Shown here one piece after another: positions 17,965 through 29,062 of a stretch of DNA of 46,873 nt. Positions within the stretch are counted from its first letter, which is position 1, and the number at the start of each line of letters is the position of its first letter. The stretch is from Alphaproteobacteria bacterium (GTDB taxonomy: Bacteria; Pseudomonadota; Alphaproteobacteria; JAEUKQ01; JAIBAD01). The position numbers and the translations under genes were made by a program. The stretch is taken from contig JAIBAD010000010.1 in NCBI GenBank assembly GCA_019695395.1, forward strand, positions 1 through 46,873, written 5' to 3'. The notes under the pieces were generated by a model, which saw only the letters and a list, made by a program, of their open reading frames with translations, ran no database searches and was not told where the DNA came from.

Positions 17965-18582
17965 ATGGCTAACAAACAAAAAATAAAAATGAACCAGGTA
18001 TTAATGCCAAAAGCAACAGCTGTATGGCTAATACAGAATACTGCGTTAACCTTTGAACAAATAGCTGAATTTTGTAAAATGCATGTTTTAGAAGTGCAAG
18101 GTATTGCCGATGGTGAAGTTGCTGTTGGAATTGTTGGATTTGACCCTATACTTAATGGTCAACTTACCCAAGAAGAAATTGATAGATGTGTTCAAGATTC
18201 AAAAGCCCATCTTAGACTTGCTAGAACCGACAACCCCTTACCTGTTTTAAGGACAGGTGGCCCACGCTATACACCTATTGCAAAACGTCAAGATAAACCA
18301 GATGCTATTGCATGGCTCCTACGACATCATCCTGAATTAACTGCAGCGCAAATTATTAAACTAATTGGAACAACAAAAACAACGATTGCTTCTATACGTG
18401 ATAGAAGTCATTGGAATTTTACTAATCTTCGGCCGCGCGATCCTGTTTTACTTGGATTATGTAGTCAGATTGATCTTAATGAAGCCATAGAAAAAGCGGG
18501 ACATAATAATGTAGAGGAGATAAATATACAAAGTAATGAAGATTTTTTAGATAGTCCAACAGAACAAAATTTAGATAAATAA
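17965..18582 (+). CDS. trcR: TrcR-type cell-cycle transcriptional regulator (DUF1013)
   Basis: A 205-residue soluble protein matching the DUF1013 family found almost only in alphaproteobacteria. Recognisable blocks are LMPKATAVWLIQNTALTFEQ (13-32), the central GGPRYTPIAKRQDKPDAIAW (about 93-112) and TKTTIASIRDRSHWN, in which helix-turn-helix-like segments seem to repeat twice. Homologues are annotated as the Caulobacter cell cycle regulator TrcR, associated with RNA polymerase. A good ribosome binding site (GAGG) lies ten bases before the ATG. The last 35 residues are acidic and variable. The name rests on family similarity only. Confidence 0.88.
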   Translation: MANKQKIKMNQVLMPKATAVWLIQNTALTFEQIAEFCKMHVLEVQGIADGEVAVGIVGFDPILNGQLTQEEIDRCVQDSKAHLRLARTDNPLPVLRTGGPRYTPIAKRQDKPDAIAWLLRHHPELTAAQIIKLIGTTKTTIASIRDRSHWNFTNLRPRDPVLLGLCSQIDLNEAIEKAGHNNVEEINIQSNEDFLDSPTEQNLDK

Positions 18583-18612
18583 AAGATACTAATTTTTTAT
18601 AAAGTTTTTTTT

Positions 18613-20109
18613 ATGAATATAGCAAAAATTCTTAAATCATTAGACATTAATCCTTCATCTCTTAATAAAGGGCATTGGATACTTAAATCACCTATTGATG
18701 GTCAAAGCTTAGGTAAAGTTTCATTTGATTCAGTTTCTAAGATACATACAAAAATTACATCATCCGTAAAAGCTTTTGGTATATGGAAAAATATACCCGC
18801 ACCACGGCGGGGTGAATTAATTAGGCTATTAGGTGAAGAGCTTCGTTTAGTAAAAAATGATTTAGGGTATTTAATCTCGGTTGAATCAGGAAAAATTCTT
18901 GAAGAAGGTAAAGGCGAAGTTCAAGAAATGATTGATATATGTGATTTTGCCCAAGGTATTTCAAGACAACTTTATGGTCTTACAATTAGTTCAGAAAGAC
19001 CAGGACACCGTATGATGGAAACATGGCATCCACTTGGTGTTATTGGTGTTATTAGTGCTTTTAATTTCCCTGCTGCCGTATGGAGTTGGAATTTTGCTCT
19101 TGCTATAGTCTGTGGTAATAGTATTATTTGGAAACCTTCTGAAAAAACACTTTTAACGGCCTTAGCTTGTCAAAATATTTTTTACCGAGCTCTAAAAAAA
19201 TTTGGCGATGCACCTAAAGATTTATCACAAATTATCATTGGAGATAGTACATCTGGTTCTATTTTAGTGAATGATTCACGTGTGGCTTTAATAAGCGCCA
19301 CAGGTAGCACAAATATGGGACGTGCAGTAGCACCCAAAGTTGCAGAAAGATTTGGACGTTCTTTATTAGAATTAGGTGGTAATAACGCTATGATTGTAAC
19401 ACCTGCAGCTGATTTAAATATGGCCCTTAGGGCTATCACATTTAGTGCGGTTGGAACCGCTGGACAACGTTGCACCAGTTTACGGAGATTAATTGTTCAT
19501 CACGCAATAGCACCTAAACTAATTGCGCAATTAAAAAAGATATATTCTAGTTTAAAAATTGGTAACCCTTTAGAGAATACAACTCATGTAGGGCCTTTAA
19601 TCGATGCAGCATCTTTTACCAATATGCAAAATGCTTTGATACAGGCAAAAAAAGATGGGGGTAAAATTACAGGTGGCCAACAAATAAAAGTAAAAAATTT
19701 TAATGGATTTTATGTACGTCCTGCTTTAGTTGAAATGCCCAAACAAACTGATATTGTGCGTCACGAAACATTTTCACCTATTTTATATTGTATGACTTAT
19801 AAAACTTTAGATGAAGCGATTGCATTACAAAATGATGTGCCCCAAGGATTGTCATCTTGTATTTTTACCAACGATATAAAAGAAGCTGAATATTTTCTAT
19901 CTGCTCAGGGAAGTGATTGTGGTATAGCCAATGTCAATATTGGCCCGAGTGGTGCAGAAATTGGTGGGGCATTTGGTGGTGAAAAAGAAACAGGGGGTGG
20001 CCGGGAATCCGGTTCCGATTGTTGGAAAAATTATATGCGACGTGCAACCAATACCATCAATTATTCACATCAATTACCTTTAGCACAAGGTATAAAATTT
20101 AATATTTAA
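18613..20109 (+). CDS. Aldehyde dehydrogenase, ALDH7 (aminoadipate-semialdehyde) type
   Basis: A 498-residue NAD-dependent aldehyde dehydrogenase. The general base Glu253 is in LELGGNN and the nucleophile Cys287 in GQRCTS; the cofactor region is GSTNMGRAV and the N-terminal part has [17 protein letters not shown]. The ending with [20 protein letters not shown] is typical of ALDH7/antiquitin, which oxidises 2-aminoadipate semialdehyde in lysine breakdown or betaine aldehyde and related substrates. It follows trcR by 30 bases. No other lysine-degradation gene is in view. It overlaps the glmM stop by four bases on the opposite strand. Confidence 0.92.
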   Translation: MNIAKILKSLDINPSSLNKGHWILKSPIDGQSLGKVSFDSVSKIHTKITSSVKAFGIWKNIPAPRRGELIRLLGEELRLVKNDLGYLISVESGKILEEGKGEVQEMIDICDFAQGISRQLYGLTISSERPGHRMMETWHPLGVIGVISAFNFPAAVWSWNFALAIVCGNSIIWKPSEKTLLTALACQNIFYRALKKFGDAPKDLSQIIIGDSTSGSILVNDSRVALISATGSTNMGRAVAPKVAERFGRSLLELGGNNAMIVTPAADLNMALRAITFSAVGTAGQRCTSLRRLIVHHAIAPKLIAQLKKIYSSLKIGNPLENTTHVGPLIDAASFTNMQNALIQAKKDGGKITGGQQIKVKNFNGFYVRPALVEMPKQTDIVRHETFSPILYCMTYKTLDEAIALQNDVPQGLSSCIFTNDIKEAEYFLSAQGSDCGIANVNIGPSGAEIGGAFGGEKETGGGRESGSDCWKNYMRRATNTINYSHQLPLAQGIKFNI

Positions 20110-21455
20110 GAAACCTGTTTAATTACCTCAGCAATATCATTAACTGCTTGGGACACTTTATATGGATCTTCTCCTTCAACCATAATCCGTATAACTGGTT
20201 CTGTGCCTGATGGCCTTATAACAATACGGCTATTTTTACCCAAAGATGCTTCGGCTGACTCAATAGCTTTTTTAACTTGTTGATGTTGTAATGGCAACTG
20301 CCCTTTATAATTAATGCTCCGCAATTCTTGGGGTAAAGGTTCAAATTTTTTTCCAGCCATACTTGCAGGCTTATCTGATTGTTTCAAAATAGATAAAATT
20401 TGAAGTGCTGCAACTAAACCATCCCCTGTTGATGCATAATCGAGAAAAATAATATGACCTGATTGTTCTCCACCTATATTAAAGCCATTTTTACGCATAT
20501 AATCGGTAACATAACGATCCCCAACTGCTGTTCGATAGGTTTTTAAATTAATATTTTTTAAAAATAATTCTAACCCAATATTTGACATGACTGTTACAAC
20601 AATACCTTGCCCAATTAATCTGTTCGTATTTTTCCAAGATTCGGCAACCATCGCTAATAATTGATCTCCATCCAAAATACGACCTTTTTCGTCACATAAT
20701 ATTAATCTATCTGCATCACCATCAAGTGCAATACCTAAATCAGCGCCAGATTCTATTACTTTTTCTTGCAGTAATTTTGGATGTAAAACACCACAATTTT
20801 TATTTATATTCAACCCATCTGGTGATACAGATAAAGGTATAACTTCTGCGCCCAATTCCCATAAAACCATCGGGGCTACCTTATAGGCAGCACCATGGGC
20901 ACAATCAACAACAATTTTTAAACCATCTAACCTCATTCCTTTAGGAAAACTGGATTTGACAAATTCAATATATCTACCACGTGCATCATCTAGGCGCTTT
21001 GCACGTCCAAGACTTGTAGGTGCTGCTAAATGATTTAATAGTTGAGGTTCATCAAAAAAATGATGTTCAATTGAAAGTTCCATTTCATCAGATAATTTAA
21101 AACCATCTGGGCCAAAAAGTTTAATACCATTATCTTCAAAAGCATTATGAGATGCCGAAATCATTACACCCAAATCAGCCCTTAATGATCTTGTAAGCAT
21201 AGAAATTGCTGGGGTTGGCAGTGGTCCTAATAATATCACATCCATACCCATAGAAATAAACCCAGCAGTTAATGCTGGTTCTAACATATACCCAGAAAGT
21301 CTTGTGTCTTTTCCTATAATAACTAAATGACGATGATCGCCACGAATAAATTTTATTGCTGCCGCTTGAGCAAGACGTAACGCAATATCCGCTGTGATAG
21401 GTTGTGTGTTTGCTTTCCCTCGAATACCATCTGTACCAAATAATTTTCTAGCCAT
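20106..21455 (-). CDS. glmM: Phosphoglucosamine mutase
   Basis: Converts glucosamine-6-phosphate to glucosamine-1-phosphate for UDP-GlcNAc, peptidoglycan and lipid A. The 449 residues start [13 protein letters not shown] (4-16); the phospho-serine Ser102 is in [15 protein letters not shown] (98-112); Mg ligands are in LDGDADR; sugar recognition is GGEQSGHI; and the phosphate-binding loop is [10 protein letters not shown] near the end. It is the last gene of the long minus-strand block, 34 bases after folP, an order widely seen (ftsH-folP-glmM). Confidence 0.96.
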   Translation of the reverse strand: MARKLFGTDGIRGKANTQPITADIALRLAQAAAIKFIRGDHRHLVIIGKDTRLSGYMLEPALTAGFISMGMDVILLGPLPTPAISMLTRSLRADLGVMISASHNAFEDNGIKLFGPDGFKLSDEMELSIEHHFFDEPQLLNHLAAPTSLGRAKRLDDARGRYIEFVKSSFPKGMRLDGLKIVVDCAHGAAYKVAPMVLWELGAEVIPLSVSPDGLNINKNCGVLHPKLLQEKVIESGADLGIALDGDADRLILCDEKGRILDGDQLLAMVAESWKNTNRLIGQGIVVTVMSNIGLELFLKNINLKTYRTAVGDRYVTDYMRKNGFNIGGEQSGHIIFLDYASTGDGLVAALQILSILKQSDKPASMAGKKFEPLPQELRSINYKGQLPLQHQQVKKAIESAEASLGKNSRIVIRPSGTEPVIRIMVEGEDPYKVSQAVNDIAEVIKQVS

Positions 21456-21489
21456 AATAATATCCTAAAAATAATTAAATCTTAATAAA

Positions 21490-22320
21490 TCATAACGCAT
21501 TTGATAAAGAATTCCATAACGAAAAAGCTTGGATTGTTTCCTGGACATCATGGACACGAAATATATGAGCACCCCTAATCCAAGCCTTTAAATTTGCAAT
21601 CAAAGAGCCAGCCAATCTTTGATCAGGTGGCACATTATTTGATAAAAAACCAATAAATTTTTTTCTTGAAACACCTATAACTATGGGAACCTTTAATTTG
21701 GTAAATATATCTAAATGTGCGATTAAAGATAAATCATGATTTGTTGTTTTACCAAATCCTATTCCGGGATCAATTGCAATTTTTTCTAATTCGATATTAT
21801 GTTCCCGACAAAAATTTATCCTTTCTTCTAAATAAAAAAAAACATCATTGCAAACATTTTCATAAAAAGGATTCTGCTGCATGGTAAGAGGATTACCTCG
21901 CATGTGCATTAAAATGACAGATGCTTGATATTTTTGTATAATTAAAAAACTTTTTGGATCAAATGATAATGCGCTTATATCATTAATTATTTGTGCACCA
22001 CATTCAAGTGCAACTTCCATCACCTGACTATGTGTTGTATCGACAGATATTCTTATACCACAATTAGCTAATTCTTTGACAACAGGAATAATACGCCTTA
22101 TTTGTTCTTCCGGTGGTACAGATAAAGATCCTGGTCTGGTTGATTCACCCCCAATATCAATTATTCTTGCCCCTGCATGCCATAATTTTTGTCCATGCTC
22201 TACAGCTTTTTTATGATCAAAATAAATTCCCCCATCAGAAAAACTATCAGGTGTTACATTAACAATCCCCATAATAATAGGTTTTTCTAGAGATACTCCT
22301 GCAAAACTACTGATTGCCAT
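21490..22320 (-). CDS. folP: Dihydropteroate synthase
   Basis: Joins p-aminobenzoate to hydroxymethyl-dihydropterin pyrophosphate in folate synthesis; the sulfonamide target. A 276-residue TIM barrel with GIVNVTPDSFSDGG (18-31), the pterin/PABA motif IIDIGGESTRPGS (54-66), DTTHSQV, INDIS and the late DPGIGFGK and GVSRKKF blocks. All catalytic regions look intact. It lies between ftsH and glmM on the same strand. Confidence 0.95.
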   Translation of the reverse strand: MAISSFAGVSLEKPIIMGIVNVTPDSFSDGGIYFDHKKAVEHGQKLWHAGARIIDIGGESTRPGSLSVPPEEQIRRIIPVVKELANCGIRISVDTTHSQVMEVALECGAQIINDISALSFDPKSFLIIQKYQASVILMHMRGNPLTMQQNPFYENVCNDVFFYLEERINFCREHNIELEKIAIDPGIGFGKTTNHDLSLIAHLDIFTKLKVPIVIGVSRKKFIGFLSNNVPPDQRLAGSLIANLKAWIRGAHIFRVHDVQETIQAFSLWNSLSNAL

Positions 22321-22387
22321 AAGCGAATGTTATCATTAATTTAAAATAAAGGATCTGTTTTTGAAAACTTGAATCCTTAATCTTCAC

Positions 22388-24316
22388 CTATCCACCAGGT
22401 TGAGGTTCCGGGGATGGATTAGATTTAGACCCCTTGTTATAAGGAACTGCCCCGCTATCAGGAATTGAACGACGTGGCTTTTCGGTTGCTGTAGATAACG
22501 GATCATACTTTCTTATAGTCTCACCTCGAATTAAAGACATACATTCATCAGCAGATAAAGTTTCATATTCAAGCAATGCTTTAGCTATTAAATGAAGTTC
22601 TTTAGTATGTTCAGATAAAATTTTCCGAGCTTGCTGCTCACCTTCCTCAATAATCCTACGGACTTCTTCATCAATAAGATGCGCTGTTACATCAGAAACA
22701 TTTTTACGTTGTGTTACTGAATGGCCTAAAAAAACCTCTTCTTGGTTATCACTATAACGAAGTGGACCTAATTTTTCGCTCATCCCCCATTCGGTTACCA
22801 TACTACGTGCTAAATCTGTTGCTACTTTTATATCGTTTGATGCACCACTATTAAGATGATCTTTACCATAAATGATTTGCTCCGCAACACGCCCACCAAA
22901 AGCCATAGCAATTTTTGCTTTTAACCATTCCAAGGAATAATTAAGGCGGTCCCTTTCAGGAAGTGACATTGTAACCCCCAAAGCGCGGCCACGAGGAATA
23001 ATTGTAACTTTATGCAGTGGATCGCCTTTAGGCATATAAATATTAACGATAGCATGTCCAGCTTCATGATAGGCTGTCAATTCTTTTTCCTCTTCACTCA
23101 TAGCCATAGAACGGCGTTCAGCACCCATCATGACCTTATCTTTGGCCATTTCAAATTCTTGCATCGTTACAACACGTCGTCCAATTCTAGCTGCAAGCAA
23201 TGCAGCTTCATTAACCAAATTAGCTAAATCTGCACCAGAAAATCCAGGGGTTCCACGTGCAATAGTCCGTACATCCACATCAGGTGCCACAGGTACTTTT
23301 CGGATATGTACCTTTAAAATTTGTTCACGTCCTGTAATATCTGGATTAGGTACAACAACTTGTCTATCAAAACGACCGGGTCTTAATAAAGCAGGATCTA
23401 AAACATCTGGTCTGTTCGTTGCTGCTATAAGAATAACACCTTCATTAGCTTCAAAACCATCCATTTCAACTAAAAGCTGATTTAGAGTTTGTTCACGTTC
23501 ATCATTACCTCCACCAAGACCTGCACCACGGTGTCTACCAACAGCGTCAATTTCGTCAATAAATATAATACAAGGTGCATTTTTTTTACCTTGTTCAAAC
23601 ATATCGCGTACCCTACTTGCTCCTACCCCAACAAACATTTCAACAAAATCAGATCCAGAAATTGTAAAAAATGGTACATTTGCCTCCCCTGCTATAGCCC
23701 GTGCTAAAAGCGTTTTCCCTGTTCCTGGAGGACCAACCAACAAACAACCTTTAGGTATTTTACCACCTAATCTTTGAAATTTTTGGGGGTCCTTTAAATA
23801 CTCGACTATTTCTTGAAGCTCTATTTTAGCCTCTTCAATTCCAGCAACATCTTCAAAAGTAATTCGTCCAGATTTTTCAGTTAACAATCTAGCTTTAGAG
23901 CGGCCAAAACCCATTGCTTTACCACCACCTGATTGCATTTGCCTAAATATAAAAATGCTCAGAACAAACAATAAAATTCCTGGTAACCAAGCAAGCAGCA
24001 TATTAACTAATGGGTTACCACTATCCTCCGGTTCAGCATTAACACTAATACCTGCTTGAGCTAATCTTTGGGCTAATGTTGGATCTTGTTGGGGAATATA
24101 AGTAGAAAAGAATTTACCATCAGAAAATCGTCCCTCTAGTTGCTGACCGCGAATAGTAACTTCCGTAATCGTACCTTGTTGTAATTGATTTAAAAGTTCA
24201 GAATAAGTAACTTTAGCGTAATGCGTATGCAAAGAACTACTATCAAATAAATTAAAAAGCAGCACCAATAATAAAATAACAAAAACCCAAATTGCTACAT
24301 TTCTACCAAGATTCAC
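22388..24316 (-). CDS. ftsH: ATP-dependent zinc metalloprotease FtsH
   Basis: Membrane AAA protease that degrades damaged membrane proteins and regulators such as LpxC. 642 residues: first membrane helix 7-24, periplasmic domain, second helix about 105-125, AAA domain with Walker A GPPGTGKT (195-202), Walker B IIFIDEID (250-257) and second region of homology near 300-318, and the zinc site HEAGH (417-421). The C-terminal tail (PSPEPQPGG) is variable. It follows tilS by 45 bases. Confidence 0.98.
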   Translation of the reverse strand: MNLGRNVAIWVFVILLLVLLFNLFDSSSLHTHYAKVTYSELLNQLQQGTITEVTIRGQQLEGRFSDGKFFSTYIPQQDPTLAQRLAQAGISVNAEPEDSGNPLVNMLLAWLPGILLFVLSIFIFRQMQSGGGKAMGFGRSKARLLTEKSGRITFEDVAGIEEAKIELQEIVEYLKDPQKFQRLGGKIPKGCLLVGPPGTGKTLLARAIAGEANVPFFTISGSDFVEMFVGVGASRVRDMFEQGKKNAPCIIFIDEIDAVGRHRGAGLGGGNDEREQTLNQLLVEMDGFEANEGVILIAATNRPDVLDPALLRPGRFDRQVVVPNPDITGREQILKVHIRKVPVAPDVDVRTIARGTPGFSGADLANLVNEAALLAARIGRRVVTMQEFEMAKDKVMMGAERRSMAMSEEEKELTAYHEAGHAIVNIYMPKGDPLHKVTIIPRGRALGVTMSLPERDRLNYSLEWLKAKIAMAFGGRVAEQIIYGKDHLNSGASNDIKVATDLARSMVTEWGMSEKLGPLRYSDNQEEVFLGHSVTQRKNVSDVTAHLIDEEVRRIIEEGEQQARKILSEHTKELHLIAKALLEYETLSADECMSLIRGETIRKYDPLSTATEKPRRSIPDSGAVPYNKGSKSNPSPEPQPGG

Positions 24317-24361
24317 CTTTATTCTCCAAATTATAAAGTACCGATGATAATTTCTTATATA

Positions 24362-25705
24362 TTAAATAGTATTTCTATCAAAAGAAACAACCGCAAAATG
24401 TGATTTTGTTAACGAATGTAGGGGTGAAAAAGAAAAAAAAACTCTTTCTTGCCATTTTTCTGATAGAACATAACCTAAATGTGGAATAGATATAATGTTA
24501 TTTTGAGAATCACAAATAACAGGTAAAGTCCAAAAAACTGGTTTAGGTATAGGTAAATAGGATACTTTTTCTTTAATTTTATCCCATAATTTTAAATTTA
24601 AAGATTTTATATAATATTTTTCTTTTTCATATTCTATATTTTTGATCTCAATCAAAAATCTTTTATCCCATAAATTTTTTCCAGGTTTAAGCAAAATATC
24701 ATCATTAATTAATCCTTTTTCACGACAGATAAGTATTTTACCTTTCCACGGCATAATAATACATCCTGCTAAAGTTCTTTTTTTATTTAGTCCTTTTTTT
24801 ATTTCACAGGCAAGATTCATGATTGATCTTAATCGAGGTGTATAATCATTATTACCTACAGTTAAAAGACAATAAGAAAGACATCTTAAAAAAAAATCAA
24901 AAGGTAAAGTTTCAAAAAAATTATAACAAAAAACAATATATCCTTCAGGATAAAATGCCACACTCTTTGCTAAAACTTGCGTTAATATTTGATCTATAGC
25001 TGATCTTGTATAACCTAAATTAGAAATCGTTTTTTGTACATAATTAAAAGGTAAAATAGACTTAAGAGTAGGTAACAATTTTCTAATTTGAATTCTTTTA
25101 TAATTCTCATTTGTATTGCTTGGATCTTCAATCCAAGTTTGACATCCAAAATTTTTAAGAGTTGCTAATATTATCGATTTATTAATTGTAAGAAGTGGCC
25201 GTAAAATCCTTACACTATTTATACAATGGACCGCACTCATACCTGATAATCCATATACGCCACTTCCACGTCCTAAATTAAGCAAGGAGCTTTCAATTTG
25301 ATCTTCTGCATTATGGGCAATTAAAAGATGTAATATATTATTTTGTTTGCAATAATCTGTTAAAAGTTTATAGCGAATATTTCTTGCATAATTTTGTTGG
25401 TTTCCTTTTATAAAAGGAATAGGTGGTATTAAAATTTTATGTGAAATTTTTAACTTTTCTAGCCACATACCTACATTTTCAGCTTCAGCCAATGATTGAG
25501 AGCGTAATTGATGATCCACCGTAAGAGCAAATAATCTACCTTTATAAAATTTTATCCATTCATAAGCTAGTAAAGTTAAACAAAGACTATCAGCCCCGCC
25601 AGATACACCAATAGCTATATCAACCTCTTTCTCATAAGGTCCTAATGATCGCATTAGATCATCAAAACCATCAAAAGTTAAAAGAGAAAATTTATCTTGT
25701 TTCAA
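24362..25705 (-). CDS. tilS: tRNA(Ile)-lysidine synthase
   Basis: Modifies C34 of the CAU-anticodon tRNA-Ile to lysidine so that AUA is read as isoleucine, an essential step. The 447 residues have the PP-loop SGGADS (35-40), LTVDHQLR and LLIAHNAEDQIESSLLNLGRGSG of the N-terminal ATPase domain. The C-terminal half is diverged, with weak similarity to the usual TilS tRNA-binding domains, and is very AT-rich in codon use. An internal Met18 could be an alternative start. It sits 12 bases after cpoB. Confidence 0.93.
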   Translation of the reverse strand: MKQDKFSLLTFDGFDDLMRSLGPYEKEVDIAIGVSGGADSLCLTLLAYEWIKFYKGRLFALTVDHQLRSQSLAEAENVGMWLEKLKISHKILIPPIPFIKGNQQNYARNIRYKLLTDYCKQNNILHLLIAHNAEDQIESSLLNLGRGSGVYGLSGMSAVHCINSVRILRPLLTINKSIILATLKNFGCQTWIEDPSNTNENYKRIQIRKLLPTLKSILPFNYVQKTISNLGYTRSAIDQILTQVLAKSVAFYPEGYIVFCYNFFETLPFDFFLRCLSYCLLTVGNNDYTPRLRSIMNLACEIKKGLNKKRTLAGCIIMPWKGKILICREKGLINDDILLKPGKNLWDKRFLIEIKNIEYEKEKYYIKSLNLKLWDKIKEKVSYLPIPKPVFWTLPVICDSQNNIISIPHLGYVLSEKWQERVFFSFSPLHSLTKSHFAVVSFDRNTI

Positions 25706-25717
25706 AAATAATCAATT

Positions 25718-26797
25718 TTATAAAGGACAAGAAATGCGTTTGCGTTCATTATCAGCCCGAGTTAACAAAGTTTTAGACGCATTAGGGTAACGGCGTGGTA
25801 ACTCAGATAAAGTTTTACAAGCATCTTCAGAAGCACCAAGCTCTGATAAAGACATACCTAATTTTAACAAACTATCTGGTGCTTTTGTACTATTAGGATA
25901 TTTTTGATAATTCTCTGCAAAAATCTGAGCCGCACTTTCAAAATCACTACGCACATAATATGTTTCACCTAACCAATATTGAGCATTAGCTGTATATTCA
26001 TTATCAGGATATTGAGAAATAAAAGATTTTAATGCTATTTCTGCTTCTGTAAATTTACTTTGGCGCATCAAAGAAAATGCATAATCATATTGTTCTTTAG
26101 GAGTTTTGCCCGGAATTTTAACATCTTGTCCAGCCATAGCAGCTGCCTGTGCTGCATCTGCTTTAGGTGCAGTAGCTAAAACATTATTTAATTTTTTTTG
26201 GGGTATTGTACCCAAAATACCTTTAGATCCAGCATTATTAGTTGTATTTAAAGGTGAAGTCACTTTAGATGAAGACCCATTTACATCTGCAGGTTGAATA
26301 CTATTAATATCTGTACCATCATCAACATCAGTAGAAATATTATCTTGCACTTTTGGGGCTATATTTTGTCCATTAACAATTTGGGATGATGGCGATGTAA
26401 TATCTGAGCTTTTTTTCCCTTCTAATTCTTTAAACCGAAAATCAACATCAGCAACAAATTTATCCATTTTATCTTTAAGTTGTTTTACAGAAAAATTAAT
26501 TTCTTCAACTTGGCCATTTAATTGATTAATTTGCCGACCAAGTTCTTGAATTTTAACTTCCTGACTAGCTGCAACAGATCCAGTTACACCTGAATTTGAT
26601 AACGTTGTAGAATTAGTGGGTAATTTTTTACCTGTATATAATTGACTTTGAAGATCAGACACTTCTCTTTGAAGTCGGTCAATTTTGCTAATCAAAGATT
26701 CAATATCTTGGTCTTGTGCCCAAGCATTTGAAGCAAGTAAAAAAACAAAAGAACCTATAAAATATTTTTTTATTTTTGAAAAAACCATTTGTGTCAT
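25718..26797 (-). CDS. cpoB: Tol-Pal coordinator CpoB (YbgF)
   Basis: Periplasmic protein that couples Tol-Pal activity to septal peptidoglycan synthesis. The 359 residues have a signal peptide with likely cleavage after SNAWA, a coiled coil (DIESLISKIDRLQREVSDLQ and again 85-130), a low-complexity Ser/Asn/Asp linker, and C-terminal TPR repeats (PKEQYDYAFSLMRQSKFTEA, NAQYWLGETYYVRSDFESAA, KAPDSLLKLGMSLSELGA). Start may be Met1 or Met4; no clear ribosome binding site. A terminator between pal and this gene implies its own promoter in the 26800-26900 spacer. Confidence 0.92.
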   Translation of the reverse strand: MTQMVFSKIKKYFIGSFVFLLASNAWAQDQDIESLISKIDRLQREVSDLQSQLYTGKKLPTNSTTLSNSGVTGSVAASQEVKIQELGRQINQLNGQVEEINFSVKQLKDKMDKFVADVDFRFKELEGKKSSDITSPSSQIVNGQNIAPKVQDNISTDVDDGTDINSIQPADVNGSSSKVTSPLNTTNNAGSKGILGTIPQKKLNNVLATAPKADAAQAAAMAGQDVKIPGKTPKEQYDYAFSLMRQSKFTEAEIALKSFISQYPDNEYTANAQYWLGETYYVRSDFESAAQIFAENYQKYPNSTKAPDSLLKLGMSLSELGASEDACKTLSELPRRYPNASKTLLTRADNERKRISCPL

Positions 26798-26903
26798 CTA
26801 TATCAACAAAATATCTATAAAATTAAATTTATCTAATTACCATATAATAATCTAATAAAATAGTTAAGTCTAAAAACATTTCATATCATAATACGCAAAA
26901 CAT

Positions 26904-26938
26904 AAAAAAAGCCTATACTCGACGTATAGGCTTTTTTT
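26904..26938 (-). terminator. Strong terminator after pal
   Basis: Seven A, GCCTATAC, loop TCGAC, GTATAGGC, seven T: a 15-base perfect inverted repeat. It begins 13 bases after the pal stop in the direction of transcription and has a T-run on either strand. It lies inside the otherwise continuous tol-cpoB row, so it should end or attenuate the tolQRAB-pal transcript. Confidence 0.85.
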
Positions 26939-26951
26939 GAAAAATAATACC

Positions 26952-27476
26952 TTACTGGTTATTTAAAACCATTACACTTCTACGGTTTTGGCTCCAAGCA
27001 CTTTCATCAGAACCAGTAGCTTCTGGACGCTCTTTACCATAACTAACTGTTTGAAGACGAGCATCACTGATACCTAAAGCGACTAAATAATTCTTTACTG
27101 CAGTTGCACGACGTTCACCTAAAGCAAGGTTATATTCACGCGTACCACGTTCGTCACAATGACCTTCAATAATAACTTTATTAGCAGGATATTGCTGTAA
27201 CCAAGCTGCTTGACGTTGTAATTGAGCTTGCGCTTCTGATGTTAAATCATAACGGTCAACTTCAAAAAATACCCGATCACCAATTTGTACCAATTCTTCT
27301 TGTGACCCTGGTGTTACAGGTTGACTTGTTACATCAGTTGTTGTTGGCGTTGCACTAGCTGTTGTCATGCCCCTGCCAGCAGAATTCCCAGCATCTTCAG
27401 AATCAGAAGAACAAGCAGCCAGAAATACTATAGCTGCACAAATAGATAAAAAACGAAACATAATTTTTGTTCGCAT
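26952..27476 (-). CDS. pal: Peptidoglycan-associated lipoprotein
   Basis: Outer-membrane lipoprotein that binds peptidoglycan and TolB. The 174 residues have a signal peptide ending in lipobox LAAC (Cys22), a short Ser/Thr/Pro linker, and an OmpA domain with VFFEVDRYDLTSEAQAQL, IIEGHCDERGTREYNLALG and QNRRSVMVL. The start at 27476 is favoured over the internal ATG at 27461 because GAAAGG lies eight bases before it. It is followed by a strong terminator. Confidence 0.97.
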   Translation of the reverse strand: MRTKIMFRFLSICAAIVFLAACSSDSEDAGNSAGRGMTTASATPTTTDVTSQPVTPGSQEELVQIGDRVFFEVDRYDLTSEAQAQLQRQAAWLQQYPANKVIIEGHCDERGTREYNLALGERRATAVKNYLVALGISDARLQTVSYGKERPEATGSDESAWSQNRRSVMVLNNQ

Positions 27477-27624
27477 AACAAAAGCCTTTCAAAACTTTAA
27501 ATAATAATTTTCCCACTTTTTGATTTATAAAATCACTAGAATTATAACCATTTTTTTGATTGTTGACAAGATCAACCATCCGTTTTGTGATTACAATCTT
27601 AGACACTGTCATATACTATATCGT

Positions 27625-28968
27625 TTAAGGAATCAAGGGTGACCATGCAGGATCAGACGCATCCAATGGGGTTAAAACCTCTCTTTCATTTCTACCTGTT
27701 AAATCAATAGTATAAATTTTAACTTTGCCATTTTGATTTTGTTTGAAAAATGACAGAACACGGCCATTTGGTGACCAGGTTGGGCCTTCAACTAGATAGC
27801 CTTGGGTTAATAAACGCTCTCCACTCCCATCTGGGCGCATAACACCTATGTAAAAACTACCTTCATAAATTCTAGTAAAAGCAATTAAATCACCTCTTGG
27901 CGACCATACTGGTGTTCCATAACGTCCTTTCCCATAACTGATTCGTTGAACGTTACCCCCATCTGCGGTCATTGTATAAAGTTGTTGGGATCCACCCCGA
28001 TCTGAATTAAATACAATATTTGACCCATCAGGCGAAAAAGATGGTGACGTATCAATTGACGGATTGTTAGTCAGGCGTGTTTGATTCCTTGTTCTTAAAT
28101 CCATTACATAAATTTCTGTATTGCCATCTTGGGCTAAGCTCATAACAACCCGATTACCATCAGGCGAAAACCGTGGAGCAAATGTCATACCAGGAAAATC
28201 ACCTAAAAGCTCTTGTTGACGCGTTTCAATATTAAAAAGATAAACCCGAGGTTTCTTGCCCGAAAATGACATATAGGTAATATCACGAGAAGATGGTGAA
28301 AATCTTGGTGTTAAAACCATAGAACGTCCATCTGTTAAAAATTGATGGTTTTCACCATCTTGATCCATAATAGCCAATTGTTTCTTTCGATTATTCTGTG
28401 GCCCAGATTCTGCTATATAAACGATTTGTGAATCAAAGTAACCATTTTCACCTGTTAATCTTGCATAAATTGCATCAGCAATTTTATGCGCAATTCGGCG
28501 CCAATTTGAAAGTTGAGTTGAATAAGCAAAAGCGGTCATTTGTTGTTCTGCTGCAACATCAAATAAATAAAACTCTACTCTGACACGACCATCAGGCAAT
28601 TGCGAAGTAGTCCCCGTCACCAAAGCTTGCGCATTAATAACACGCCAATCTCCAAATCTTGGCCCCTGACGCAATGATTCTGCTGTTTGAATAAAAGCTC
28701 TTTTATCTATTGGACTAAATAACCCAGATCTTTCTAAATCAGCTGAAATAACTTTGGCTAAATCAACACCAACTTGACTATCAACCTGCCCATCGGATGA
28801 AAAATCTGTAATGGCAATAGGCAAAGGAGCCACATTAGGTTGACGTATATCAATCCTTACACCTTCTTGTGCATAGATTTGATCATTGAATAAAAAAACA
28901 AAACTAATAATTCCTATAATCCAGAATAAATTAATAGATAATCGTCCTGTACTATGTTTTTTTACCAT
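27625..28968 (-). CDS. tolB: Tol-Pal protein TolB
   Basis: Periplasmic beta-propeller that links TolA and Pal. The 447 residues start with a signal peptide ([20 protein letters not shown], cleavage before QEGVRID). The N-terminal D1 domain runs to about 170. It is followed by TolB/WD40-like repeats with the recurring pattern [25 protein letters not shown] and [14 protein letters not shown], five or six blades. The mature N-terminus EGVRIDI fits the TolA/Pal switch peptide. The 148-base gap to pal is longer than other gaps in the operon. Confidence 0.97.
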   Translation of the reverse strand: MVKKHSTGRLSINLFWIIGIISFVFLFNDQIYAQEGVRIDIRQPNVAPLPIAITDFSSDGQVDSQVGVDLAKVISADLERSGLFSPIDKRAFIQTAESLRQGPRFGDWRVINAQALVTGTTSQLPDGRVRVEFYLFDVAAEQQMTAFAYSTQLSNWRRIAHKIADAIYARLTGENGYFDSQIVYIAESGPQNNRKKQLAIMDQDGENHQFLTDGRSMVLTPRFSPSSRDITYMSFSGKKPRVYLFNIETRQQELLGDFPGMTFAPRFSPDGNRVVMSLAQDGNTEIYVMDLRTRNQTRLTNNPSIDTSPSFSPDGSNIVFNSDRGGSQQLYTMTADGGNVQRISYGKGRYGTPVWSPRGDLIAFTRIYEGSFYIGVMRPDGSGERLLTQGYLVEGPTWSPNGRVLSFFKQNQNGKVKIYTIDLTGRNEREVLTPLDASDPAWSPLIP

Positions 28969-29062
28969 GGTTTTCTTTTATCCTTTTCAAACATTTAATC
29001 CATTACTTGCATAAAACAATTTACTTAAAAAAACATTTTCTGACCAGATCTATGATTTTTAA

